DNA from: Brumimicrobium sp041655765
GTDB lineage: Bacteria > Bacteroidota > Bacteroidia > Flavobacteriales_D > Crocinitomicaceae
Direction of reading: 5' to 3'
Assembly: GCA_041655765.1 (NCBI GenBank)
Contig: JBBAEU010000017.1
Span: 1 to 52,189, forward strand
DNA: 52,189 bases
How positions within the stretch are numbered: the stretch's first letter is position 1; every line of letters starts with the position of its first letter. Of this stretch, positions 17,582 to 26,962 are shown piece after piece. Under the pieces are notes generated by a model. That model made no database searches. It worked only from the letters and a program-made list of their open reading frames with translations, and was not told the origin of the DNA. The position numbers were made by a program, and so were the translations under genes.

Positions 17582-18697
17582 ATGACTTATACAATAAATC
17601 CAGATCGAAATAAGCCCTGGAATGGGCTGCCAGAATTACCCATTGATGAATCATATTATCAAACGGTTCCTATTTTGAAACAACTTGGTAATACTAAAGC
17701 TGCATTGGCTCGTCTTCAGGGCAGAAGTGTGGTTATTCCTAATCAAGGGTTATTAATTAATTCAATTAGTTTACAAGAAGCTAAGGCTTCAAGTGCTATT
17801 GAGAATATTTTCACGACAGATGATGAATTATATAAGGCTTATAGTGATGCTTATAAAGATAATTTAACAGGATCTGCGAAAGAAGTTCTTAACTATCGAG
17901 AAGCACTTTGGGAAGGTTATGAATATTTACAAGAAAATCTAGAGTTTACTATTCCTTATTTCGAAAAAATATATCAGATCATAACAGGATATAATGATGG
18001 AGTTCGATCTCCCGTAGCACAGATATATATAAAAGAAGGAGGGACTGGACCAAATGCTGGGAATGCTATATATACACCTCCTCGTGGTGTTGGAATAGTG
18101 AATAAAAAATTAGAAAATCTAATTGAATTTTTGAATGATGATGAAAAGTTTAAAATTGATCCTCTGCTAAAGATGGCGATAAGTCATTTTCAATTCGAAG
18201 CTATTCACCCATTTAGAGATGGGAATGGACGGACTGGTCGTGTTTTTAACATTCATTATCTCACAAATAAAGGATTGTTGGATTATCCTATATTATACTT
18301 AAGTCGATATATTTTAGAGAATAAAAACGATTATTATACTGGATTATCAGCAGTTACTCAATGTGGTAGTTGGGAATCATGGTTGTTTTTTATGCTTAAA
18401 GCGGTGGAGGTAACATCAAATTCAACTTATGATAAAATAAATGACATTATGAAGGCTAAAGATGCGATGTTAGAGTATATTCAGACTGAAACAAAGTTTA
18501 TTAAGCCAGAGATATTAGTAAATGCACTATTTACGCAACCTTTTACACGTGTTAAACATTTAGAAAATGATTATGCTGAAAATACTGCAAGAAATTATCT
18601 TGATCAATTGTCAACTATAGGAATTCTTGAAAAAAGACTGGTGTCGGGAAGTGCTTATTATTTGAATCTCGAATTACATCGTATACTTGCAGATTGA
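17582..18697 (+). CDS. Fic family protein (AMP-transferase type, self-inhibited class II)
   Basis: A 371-residue cytoplasmic protein. The start MTYTINPDRNKPWNG follows the TATATTTG box; the upstream in-frame ATG at 17552 lies inside the promoter. The Fic_N region (about 1-90) carries the inhibitory-helix motif SSAIEN (70-75, S/TxxxE-G/N). The Fic core (about 125-260) has the catalytic motif HPFRDGNGRTGR at 209-220 with all residues intact. The C-terminal ~80 residues look like a winged helix (TRVKHLENDYAENTARNYLDQLSTIGIL). It probably transfers AMP to a protein target and may bind DNA. It stands alone in an accessory strip. Confidence 0.92.
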   Translation: MTYTINPDRNKPWNGLPELPIDESYYQTVPILKQLGNTKAALARLQGRSVVIPNQGLLINSISLQEAKASSAIENIFTTDDELYKAYSDAYKDNLTGSAKEVLNYREALWEGYEYLQENLEFTIPYFEKIYQIITGYNDGVRSPVAQIYIKEGGTGPNAGNAIYTPPRGVGIVNKKLENLIEFLNDDEKFKIDPLLKMAISHFQFEAIHPFRDGNGRTGRVFNIHYLTNKGLLDYPILYLSRYILENKNDYYTGLSAVTQCGSWESWLFFMLKAVEVTSNSTYDKINDIMKAKDAMLEYIQTETKFIKPEILVNALFTQPFTRVKHLENDYAENTARNYLDQLSTIGILEKRLVSGSAYYLNLELHRILAD

Positions 18698-19045
18698 CAT
18701 TTTATAAAAGATAATCTAATAGGGTAACCATGGTATAAATATGAGGATATTTTGTGCGAAATAAAAACTGATTTTTGGGATAATATAGGAAGGAGAAATA
18801 TTTGAACTTACAACAGCATTTTGAAGGGGAGGAACAAAAATCATCAATCAAAACACGGAAGACAATTTGTCCAAATTGCTCAATTGAATTTGTTCACTCA
18901 CCGTTTGGTTGAACTGATAGTAGGAATTTTATTTACTTTTATTGTCAAAATCGTTTATTGACTGCATCCTGTTTTTATTCCAAACTTTAACCATTTCTTC
19001 AAAATCCATTAGTTAATCTTGAAATTAACCTTGAATTTAAAACTA
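18698..19045. other. Gene-poor strip with one possible small ORF
   Basis: A 36-codon frame at 18802-18912 begins with TTG after a good AAGGAG, contains a CPNC pair and ends SPFG. It resembles no family I know and may be a gene tail. A decayed N-terminal fragment on the minus strand is listed separately. Otherwise the strip is AT-rich and empty. Confidence 0.3.
18929..19009 (-). pseudogene. Very short ORF, possible truncated gene start
   Basis: MDFEEMVKVWNKNRMQSIN and seven further codons, then a stop. The opening resembles the N terminus of a Bacteroidota membrane-associated family beginning M-x-EEMKKIWN, here cut after about 15 residues. Twenty-six codons are too few to claim a working gene. 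Confidence 0.25.
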
Positions 19046-19072
19046 AAAAAGGGAAGCCTTGCTTCCCTTTTT
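19046..19072 (-). terminator. Terminator of tRNA-Lys
   Basis: AAAAAGGGAAGC pairs perfectly with GCTTCCCTTTTT around a three-base loop, directly after the 3' end of tRNA-Lys on the minus strand. The A and T arms could let it act in both directions. Confidence 0.88.
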
Positions 19073-19073
19073 G

Positions 19074-19146
19074 TGATCCCGCTGGGATTCGAACCCAGGA
19101 CCCTTACATTAAAAGTGTAATGCTCTACCAGCTGAGCTACGGAATC
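19074..19146 (-). tRNA. tRNA-Lys (TTT)
   Basis: On the minus strand a 73-nt cloverleaf: acceptor GATTCCG pairs with CGGGATC (one T-G pair), the D arm is GCTCAGCTGGTAGAGC, the anticodon loop CTTTTAA reads TTT, and the T arm is TGGGTTCGAATCCCA. The discriminator is A and no CCA is encoded. Confidence 0.97.
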
Positions 19147-19300
19147 TAAATTCGATTATCAAAAACCAAAGTTTTTGTGTTTTATTAATCAATGCGGGTG
19201 CAAATATATATTCTTTATTTCAACAAACAAGCGATATTCAAAAAAAAATCTGTTTTTTTTTGAATATTAATGTGCAAAAACATTTGAAGTCAGTAATTTA

Positions 19301-19331
19301 TTGTAATTACATATAAAAGTTGATACTTTTG
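19301..19331 (+). promoter_or_regulatory. Promoter of the MFS transporter gene
   Basis: TTG at 19301-19303, a 20-base spacer and TACTTTTG at 19324-19331 match the Bacteroidota consensus well. Transcription would start about 18 bases before the GTG start codon at 19356. Confidence 0.7.
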
Positions 19332-19355
19332 TGCCCCAATTAAAACGGATGTAGA

Positions 19356-20546
19356 GTGCCATTAAAAAATAAAGAATTAGAAAAAAAAACTGTTTACTCG
19401 GTTTTGTTTGCATTGAGTGCAGCACATTTCTTGAATGATTCCATACAAACGGTTATACCCTCAATTTATCCTCTATTACAAGAAAACTATGCATTGAGTT
19501 TTACACAAATTGGATTCATTACGCTTAGTTTTCAAATGACAGCATCTATTTTACAACCTATGGTTGGTGCTTATACTGATAAACATCCACAACCTTTTTC
19601 TTTGGCAATAGGTATGGGGTTTAGTCTGGTCGGACTGATAAGTCTTGCTTTTGCAACGTCTTTTTACTCTGTGTTGATTGCAGTTTCCTTTGTTGGCATG
19701 GGTTCCTCTATTTTTCATCCAGAATCATCACGAATGGCGCGACTGGCTTCAGGGAATCGACCAGGTTTGGCACAATCTATTTTTCAAGTTGGCGGAAATA
19801 CAGGAGCAGCTTTTGGTCCTTTGCTTGCAGCGGCAATTGTTGTAACATTCGGACAAAGATATTTGGCGACTTTTTCCATTTTAGCACTCATAGCGATTAT
19901 CATTCTTATTCAAATAGGCAAGTGGTATGTTCGGCAAGATTTTAAACGTAAAAATCATAATAAAATTGATACGGATAACCTAGTTACGTTGCCTCGTAAA
20001 AAAGTAATATTTTCAATTTTTATCCTTTTTGTACTTATCTTTTCGAAGTACTTTTATATGTCGTCCATACAAAATTATTTTACTTTTTACATGATGGGTA
20101 AGTTTGATGTTTCGGTTCGCTCTTCTCAAATATTTTTGTTTGTATTTTTATTTGCAATTGCAGCAGGAACGTTACTTGGTGGATATCTTGGTGATAAATT
20201 TGGAAGAAAAAAGGTGATTTGGGTTTCAATTTTGGGAGTAGCGCCTTTTACTTTGATTTTACCTTACGTTGGTTTGGTTTGGACGATAATTTTAATTGCA
20301 ATTATCGGAATTATCATCGCTTCTGCATTTCCAGCAATTATTGTTTATGCGCAAGAAATCATTCCTCATAAATTAGGAATGATTTCTGGAATGTTTTACG
20401 GTTTAGCTTTTGGAATGGGGGCAATTGCTTCTGCCGTTTTGGGAATGTTGGCGGATTTTACAAGTATCTACTTTGTTTTCCAAGTTTGTGCATTTCTACC
20501 TTTGTTAGGTTTAGTCGCAGGATTACTTCCAAAGATTGAGAAATAA
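19356..20546 (+). CDS. MFS exporter, fosmidomycin-resistance (Fsr) like
   Basis: A 396-residue inner-membrane protein with about 12 hydrophobic segments. Features include AHFLNDSIQTVIPSIYPLL in the first helix, FHPESSRMARLASGNRPGLAQ between helices, VGGNTGAAFGPLL, and GGYLGDKFGRKK as the typical MFS loop in the second half. This matches the Fsr subfamily of drug/H+ antiporters. The start is GTG; the only nearby ATG (19349) is followed at once by TAG. It is transcribed away from tRNA-Lys under its own promoter. The substrate is inferred from family only. Confidence 0.85.
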   Translation: MPLKNKELEKKTVYSVLFALSAAHFLNDSIQTVIPSIYPLLQENYALSFTQIGFITLSFQMTASILQPMVGAYTDKHPQPFSLAIGMGFSLVGLISLAFATSFYSVLIAVSFVGMGSSIFHPESSRMARLASGNRPGLAQSIFQVGGNTGAAFGPLLAAAIVVTFGQRYLATFSILALIAIIILIQIGKWYVRQDFKRKNHNKIDTDNLVTLPRKKVIFSIFILFVLIFSKYFYMSSIQNYFTFYMMGKFDVSVRSSQIFLFVFLFAIAAGTLLGGYLGDKFGRKKVIWVSILGVAPFTLILPYVGLVWTIILIAIIGIIIASAFPAIIVYAQEIIPHKLGMISGMFYGLAFGMGAIASAVLGMLADFTSIYFVFQVCAFLPLLGLVAGLLPKIEK

Positions 20547-20600
20547 AATCAATTAAATTCCTCAATCTTCTTCTAACAATTATTCGAATCAGTTATAAAT

Positions 20601-23600
20601 TTATTTTACGATGTTTATTTTTTCAGAGTCGCTATGTCCTGAGAATTTTGGCGCATAATAACTTTGTATTGTTGCAACTCCACTGTCGAATTTACCACTG
20701 TGTGTCGCATAAACTGTATAAGAAATTTTATATGAACCTTTTCGCATCCACTCGATAAAATATTCCATTGAAGCATCACGCGGAGATTGATAGTAAATCA
20801 ACGCATTTCGCCAAGTGTAATAACTGATTGTTTGCGTTGGTTCAAATCCTGCAGGACGTAAATCTTTAACATATACAAACTCCAAATCTCTGTCTGTGCT
20901 TATTGTCAATTCGACCTCAATTTTATCGCCAATTTGAAAAGAATTGGTTTCTGTTCTTTCTTCGCCTTTTGCTCCCGAAGTTATTTTATAATATTTCTTT
21001 TTAATCTTCATTGAGCCGTCACTATGACTTTTAATTTTCGACAGTTCTTCTGTATATTGCCAATACATATTTAAAACCGCAGGCACATCACTTTTCTTAT
21101 CTATAACGATGTTACCTAAGTCACTATTGATTTCATTGTTGTTCCATTGTTGTTTGATTTGTCCCAAGCCAGGTGTCCAATCTACTTCGATTTCGTTGTT
21201 ATTTGATGAATTTTCAAAAACTAAGGTTTTGTTCCCAACTTTGATAATCGGTTTTTCATTTTCAGATAAATAATCACGACCCGATAACAAGATTGCGTAA
21301 ATCGCATCAGCTGTAGCACTTCCTGTTTCCCAAGCATTCGATTCTTTGTTTAAAATTAGCCATAAACGCGCATCGTCCATTAATTTTTGGTCAACGTTTA
21401 TTTCTTGGAAGAAAGAAATTATCATTGCTTGCGTAGAAATTTTATTTTGATGCCAATAATATCCTGAGTTTTCAACCCAATACATGCCTTTATCTTTCTT
21501 GTTATATGCTCGATCTTTCAATGAAGCATATATTAAATCTCGCTCTCGTGTAATCTCAACTTTATTGAAATAAATCCCGATAAAAGCCTGTAAATAAGGA
21601 TTGTATTGCGTCCAGCTTTTCTTTAATTTCTCTTGATAAAGATTCACAATTTCATCAACAACTTCTGATTTTGTATTATCAAAGAAAGTTCTCGTAAATA
21701 ACCAATAAACGTCCATTGTAGAAAGAGAATAACGGTCTCTCTCTTTCGCTGTTTTTAAATACTTGTTGTAAAATTTAATTTGTTCATTTGTAACAAATTT
21801 TTCAGCATTTTTAATTATTTCTTGAACTGGTGATAAGTCTATATTTAAGCGTTGTAATTGACCAAGTCGGGTGAGAATATTTTGTGTAATATATGCACTT
21901 GACATTCCGCCGTCAAACCAAGAAAAGCCACCATCTGAATTTTGCTTTTTCTTTAATTTATTCAAAATTCCTGCTTGATTATTTTGAAGTTGATTGATTT
22001 CAAAAAGTGTGGCAATCCTTCGCCGTTGCTCTGTTTCGTTTTTCGCATCAACAACCCAAGGCGTTTCATTCAAAAGAATGTTTTTTAATTCCTGACTCTT
22101 CTCCAATTCACTCAAAAACACATCAGGCGATGATAATTTCCATTGTTCGAATATTTGCTGAATTTTTGGATTTGCATCAACGATTTTTTTAGCGATTGAG
22201 TTGGCGTAAAAACTTTCACTCAAAGAAATTGAACTTTGGTCGTCTGTTTTGCTCAAATATGGAAGAGCCAATACAGCGTTCCATACCAAATTATCGATGT
22301 ATTCTACGGTAAATGATTTGTTGTCAAGTGTAGAAGAATTTTGATTTGTAAAACTCTCAAAAGTATGTTCAATTTTACCTGATTCTCGAATTAAAATATG
22401 ATTCGTTTCTGTAATGAATTGTCGGTTACTCAACACAGGTAAGATGTTTCTTTCTCCGTCTGAAAATTGCTCGTTGCTTGCCGAGAGTGTGTATTGAATC
22501 AACGTTTGATTGCCGATTTTTAAATTCCAACTTACATCAATAGATGAGTTTGCAGAGACAGTAATTGTTTTCTGAGTAGATTCACTAGTCAACGATAATT
22601 CCGATGAGTTTTCAGGATTTTCTAACAATAAATCGACATTTACAACTTGTTCTTTATCTGTAAGATTAACCACTTTTGCTGAAAAATCAATTTCATCGCC
22701 TTGTCGCACAAAACGAGGAGCATTGGAAGTAATCATCAGTTCTTTTTTGGCTTCAATTGATTTGGATAAACTTCCGATTTGCAATTCTTTGTTGTGTGCG
22801 AGCAACAATAATTTCCATTTTGTCAACGATTCAGGCAAAGTAAAATCTAATACATATTTATTTTCATCATTGCTGTAAATTGTAGGATAAAAGAAAGCCG
22901 TTTCGTTGAAATTTGTACGAACATTTGATGATTCTTGATTTTGATTGTCTAAACTTCTATCGTTTAAATCTTCATCAAATTCCATTGCTTGTTCTTCTGA
23001 ATCAGCCATGTCTATTTCCGCTTCCTCACCAACTCCAGATATCAATGAAGATTTTTGTGATACTGTAACAGATTCGAGCGCAACAGAACCTTCATTTCGT
23101 GCATAAGATGGATAATAATTGTAAGCTCCAAAACTATAGGCATCAATAATGCGGTTATACTTAATCGTTGACTGCTCCAAAAATTGCATATTATACCAAT
23201 TTATTGGATTGTATGATGGATTTACGAAACTGCGTGACCAATTGAGCGACCAGTTGTTGTAATTTCTAAGATAACCTCCGTGATATGGCCACAAACTCCA
23301 GTCGTTTCCTCTAAATTGGTCGAGTGAAGCGTCGTACATCGTTGCCGCCATTTCTGATTTTGCCCATTCTCCATCGTTGTTTTGAATCGTAAAAACCCAA
23401 CGTTCTTTTTGACCTGGCAATAATTTATCACGGAAAGTTTCGGTTTTTATTTCCAATTTTTTGTTTGAAAAAGGAACGGAGATTTGCTTTTTGTCGTGAT
23501 AAAATTCGCCATTATTAAAGAGCAATACTTCGTAAGATAAAAATCCACGGTCTTTCTCTTGGACAACATAGCAAGTTGAATAACGATTGTTTAAATCTAT

Positions 23601-26600
23601 CCATTCACTACTAACCAGATCTTTTCCTCTATAAAAAGAGATTAATGCTTTTGCATTTTTGAATGAACTGCCAACTTGGAAATCTAAGGATTCGCCAACA
23701 TCAACGCTGGAAGAAGAAACAAAACTCCAAAGTCCGCTTTTAAAAGGTAATTCCTTTGCTTTAACGTCGATAAGTGTAATTTCTTTCTCGATTTTTAAGT
23801 CGTATGGTTTTTTTGTGTTTTCCGTTTGATAAGTAAATTCAAAAACGTAACGGCCTTGTTGATTTTTCAGTTGATTTTTTATCAATGATTGCATTTCGAT
23901 TGAATCGCCAATGTTAAAAGAAAAAGTATTGATTAAAACACGTTCTTGGATTTTATCTTCGTCGTTTAATTGTCGATAAGGAAACAGTTTAGCAAATTTT
24001 TTCTGATTTTCTTCAGTGAAATAGCTAAATTCGGGATTGTTCCAAATTCGTGGTAAAAATCGTTCAGCAGATTCAATTTTATAAATCGAAAGTGTTGCTT
24101 TTCCAGTTTCATTTTCTTGTTTATGACCATATAAATTGACGATTTCAGGTTGGAAAACTTTACTTTCGTGCATAAAGAGTTGAGCAGGCAAATTAACCTC
24201 AAAAGAAACAGGAATTTCACTCAAATTTAATGAGATATTTTGTTCATGCGTTTCTCCAGATTGGTCAGTTATTTTCACTTTGACTTCGTAATAATAAAAA
24301 GCGTAACGAATCGCATTCGGGTCAGTTTCAGCGATAAAATCTATTAAAAACTCACCGTTTTCATCTGTTTTTGTTTCACCTTCTTTCAGTAAATCACCAG
24401 ATGCTTCATAATTGAAATAATATCTGTATTTCTGCCAGTTTCTGTAAACAGAATACGTAATTTTCGCATTATCGATAGGAAATCCTGCAAAAGCTTTGGC
24501 AAATCCTGTAACTGTAATGGTATCATTTAATTTCGCCTCTTTTTTTGGTTGATTAAGTTTTACTTCAAAAGTTGGACGTTTATATTCTTCAACTGAAAAA
24601 TAGTGTATAGAGCTAAAAAACTTTTTTGGTCCGCTAACCTGAATGCTGAAATTTCCAAGAGGCAAAGAAGACGGCAATTGGAGCTGACCATCAAAACTTC
24701 CCCAAGAATTTGTAGTAAAAGTTTCCTCAAAAATTGTTTGATAAGAAGCATCTTTAATGACAATTTTTACTTTTTCTTTTGATAAAACTTGGTAATCGTT
24801 CGACTTTCCCTTGTAAACAATTCCTTTGAAATAAACTGTTTGTCCAGGGCGATAAATCGCTCTATCAGTTAACAATTTAGCCGTTGAGTAGGTTTCTCCT
24901 TCTTGTTGATGATAAACGTATCTTGTATGATCGAGAACTGAACTTTTGTGACTAACTAAATAAGCAATATAGCTTCCATTTTTAATTCTTGCTTCAAAAA
25001 CTCCTTCTTTGTTGGTTTTTCCAATCGTATGTGGCTTGTCTGATTTATATCGATAATCGTTGTGATACAATTCAACTCTCGCATTTTGAACTGGTTTCCC
25101 AGTAGATTGGTCAACGACTAAAATCTTAGCTCGTCCATCTGAAAAATTTGAAGAGGCTGCAATTTCTGAAATATAAATTTTTTGACTTGTTATGTTGTTT
25201 TTCCCCCATTCATTTTCATCTTTTGCCAAGTTTTTTAAATCAATTTCTTCTTTTGTAATGACAACATAATAAACGCCATTATCTGAAATTTCATCGAGCA
25301 TAAACTCGGTACTTCTCATTTGAAACAATCCTTCGTCTGTTAGGTTGATTTTCCGAGTTTGAACCAAGTCAAGTTTGTTTTCTTGGAATAGATGAATGAG
25401 TTGTTTCTGGTTGTAATCTTTTAGATTATAATCTTTCGTTTTATAGATTCTAATCACATAATCACGAATATTTCTGTGAAGTATTAAAACTGGAATTTTC
25501 TTTTTAGGCTGAAAAATATCAGGCATTTTTAAAGAAATAGATGGTGACTCAATGAGTGAAATTAAGTTGTTGATGTCTGATTTAAAATCGTTATCTGGAA
25601 ATTTATTGAGTTCAGCTTGGAGATTGTCGTAGGCTGTTTTGATATAAGTTTTAACTGCTGGATTGTCTTTAAAATGATACTTCGCACCTTTTTGATACCT
25701 GTTTTTCTCAATTTCATATAGAAACTTGGAACGAACGGAAAACTTATCAAAATAATTAAATTGATTCGCCCAAGCATTATTTACCAAGCTATCATTGTTG
25801 TATGTGCTTTTCAAATAGTGCAAACGCAGATAGGTTGCAACACTCAGATAATCAAGGTTATTGGCGTTGTTTGTAGAGATGTTTTGGTATAATTTTAAAA
25901 TGCGATTCGATATTGTGTGACTATCAAATTCGAGCGTTTCGAAATTATCAGGCGTTTGATACCAATTAGGGTTCGGTTCTGCATCAATCTTCAACTCTCC
26001 ATAATGAGCGAGAATGTCAGATTGATAAAGTTTGATTAATTGATAACTGATAAAATCTCCCAAAGAATGATAAACAAAAAGCGAATCTTTTCTATCGTCT
26101 TGACTCCGATTGCCTGATGATAAAAGTACATTTTCGTACTTTTTAAAAGGGTAGGAGTTTAGTAATTTTAGTTGCTTTTCTAGCTTTTCAATTTCTGATA
26201 AAAAATATTGATGACGTTCAGTATTTCCTTTGATATTTAATGTGTCAAATACCTCATTTTGTTGAAATCCGTACCACTGTTGAAAATTATATGTTAAATC
26301 TTGAATTAACCTCAGGTTATAGATTGATTTTGTAGGTTCAGGAAGTGAATTTGCTTCGGTTTTTAGTTTCAAATATAGCTTTGCACGGTCTTCGTATTCT
26401 AAATAATTAATTGTTTGTCTAAAATAAGGAAAAGCCTTGATTAACATTTCTTTATTTTTATTTCTTTTGGCATAATTAAAAATATCCCAAAGTTTATCTT
26501 TTGCTGCATTGGGTTGTCTAATTTTTAATAAGCTGTCAACTTCTTTAAATGAATCGTTTGATTGACTGAATATTATCGTTGGAACAAGCATTAAAATAAA

Positions 26601-26624
26601 GAATATATATTTCAAATTTTTCAT
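20601..26624 (-). CDS. Alpha-2-macroglobulin-like protein without thioester
   Basis: A 2007-residue exported protein. The start MKNLKYIFFILMLVPTIIFSQ gives a signal peptide; the open frame reaches 26789, but those extra residues precede it. A carboxypeptidase-regulatory-like segment (about 500-580), an MG2 strand region (TDRAIYRPGQTVYFKGIVYKG), further MG domains and the A2M core (ESLTKWKLLLLAHNKELQIGS) follow, then an alpha-toroid of terpenoid-cyclase type (about 1400-1750) and a receptor-like C terminus. The usual CxEQ thioester is absent; that region reads LALPYLSKTDDQSS. An acidic stretch before the A2M core may be a bait loop. Related proteins trap proteases in the periplasm; this one must work without covalent capture. 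Confidence 0.85.
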   Translation of the reverse strand: MKNLKYIFFILMLVPTIIFSQSNDSFKEVDSLLKIRQPNAAKDKLWDIFNYAKRNKNKEMLIKAFPYFRQTINYLEYEDRAKLYLKLKTEANSLPEPTKSIYNLRLIQDLTYNFQQWYGFQQNEVFDTLNIKGNTERHQYFLSEIEKLEKQLKLLNSYPFKKYENVLLSSGNRSQDDRKDSLFVYHSLGDFISYQLIKLYQSDILAHYGELKIDAEPNPNWYQTPDNFETLEFDSHTISNRILKLYQNISTNNANNLDYLSVATYLRLHYLKSTYNNDSLVNNAWANQFNYFDKFSVRSKFLYEIEKNRYQKGAKYHFKDNPAVKTYIKTAYDNLQAELNKFPDNDFKSDINNLISLIESPSISLKMPDIFQPKKKIPVLILHRNIRDYVIRIYKTKDYNLKDYNQKQLIHLFQENKLDLVQTRKINLTDEGLFQMRSTEFMLDEISDNGVYYVVITKEEIDLKNLAKDENEWGKNNITSQKIYISEIAASSNFSDGRAKILVVDQSTGKPVQNARVELYHNDYRYKSDKPHTIGKTNKEGVFEARIKNGSYIAYLVSHKSSVLDHTRYVYHQQEGETYSTAKLLTDRAIYRPGQTVYFKGIVYKGKSNDYQVLSKEKVKIVIKDASYQTIFEETFTTNSWGSFDGQLQLPSSLPLGNFSIQVSGPKKFFSSIHYFSVEEYKRPTFEVKLNQPKKEAKLNDTITVTGFAKAFAGFPIDNAKITYSVYRNWQKYRYYFNYEASGDLLKEGETKTDENGEFLIDFIAETDPNAIRYAFYYYEVKVKITDQSGETHEQNISLNLSEIPVSFEVNLPAQLFMHESKVFQPEIVNLYGHKQENETGKATLSIYKIESAERFLPRIWNNPEFSYFTEENQKKFAKLFPYRQLNDEDKIQERVLINTFSFNIGDSIEMQSLIKNQLKNQQGRYVFEFTYQTENTKKPYDLKIEKEITLIDVKAKELPFKSGLWSFVSSSSVDVGESLDFQVGSSFKNAKALISFYRGKDLVSSEWIDLNNRYSTCYVVQEKDRGFLSYEVLLFNNGEFYHDKKQISVPFSNKKLEIKTETFRDKLLPGQKERWVFTIQNNDGEWAKSEMAATMYDASLDQFRGNDWSLWPYHGGYLRNYNNWSLNWSRSFVNPSYNPINWYNMQFLEQSTIKYNRIIDAYSFGAYNYYPSYARNEGSVALESVTVSQKSSLISGVGEEAEIDMADSEEQAMEFDEDLNDRSLDNQNQESSNVRTNFNETAFFYPTIYSNDENKYVLDFTLPESLTKWKLLLLAHNKELQIGSLSKSIEAKKELMITSNAPRFVRQGDEIDFSAKVVNLTDKEQVVNVDLLLENPENSSELSLTSESTQKTITVSANSSIDVSWNLKIGNQTLIQYTLSASNEQFSDGERNILPVLSNRQFITETNHILIRESGKIEHTFESFTNQNSSTLDNKSFTVEYIDNLVWNAVLALPYLSKTDDQSSISLSESFYANSIAKKIVDANPKIQQIFEQWKLSSPDVFLSELEKSQELKNILLNETPWVVDAKNETEQRRRIATLFEINQLQNNQAGILNKLKKKQNSDGGFSWFDGGMSSAYITQNILTRLGQLQRLNIDLSPVQEIIKNAEKFVTNEQIKFYNKYLKTAKERDRYSLSTMDVYWLFTRTFFDNTKSEVVDEIVNLYQEKLKKSWTQYNPYLQAFIGIYFNKVEITRERDLIYASLKDRAYNKKDKGMYWVENSGYYWHQNKISTQAMIISFFQEINVDQKLMDDARLWLILNKESNAWETGSATADAIYAILLSGRDYLSENEKPIIKVGNKTLVFENSSNNNEIEVDWTPGLGQIKQQWNNNEINSDLGNIVIDKKSDVPAVLNMYWQYTEELSKIKSHSDGSMKIKKKYYKITSGAKGEERTETNSFQIGDKIEVELTISTDRDLEFVYVKDLRPAGFEPTQTISYYTWRNALIYYQSPRDASMEYFIEWMRKGSYKISYTVYATHSGKFDSGVATIQSYYAPKFSGHSDSEKINIVK

Positions 26625-26962
26625 ATTTTTTGTAATTATTAAATTTATAATGTAGCAAAAAAAGAGCCAAAGTACTTTATTGGAAACGATTATTTTGTAA
26701 TCTAATTTTAAAATACGAATAAATTTATGGATAAAATTTGTTTTAATCAATACGATGGTTGATATAAATAGCAAATTATAAGGAGTCAAAGGGCTGACCG
26801 CAAAGGGCGAAAAGAATATGTTTTGAAATAATCTCTTTTACTATTCTCTTTTGAAAATATTTTTGTTTCCAACTTTAAAAAAGAAAAAATAAAATCTCTA
26901 AACCCAATCTTACCAACTTCACTTTATTTGTATATTTATAAATTACTTTTAAACTTTAGCTT

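Noticed and set aside
17582..18912. Fic gene as a Fic/Phd-type toxin-antitoxin pair
   Set aside because: The inhibitory motif SSAIEN is within the Fic protein itself, and no small antitoxin gene precedes or follows it.
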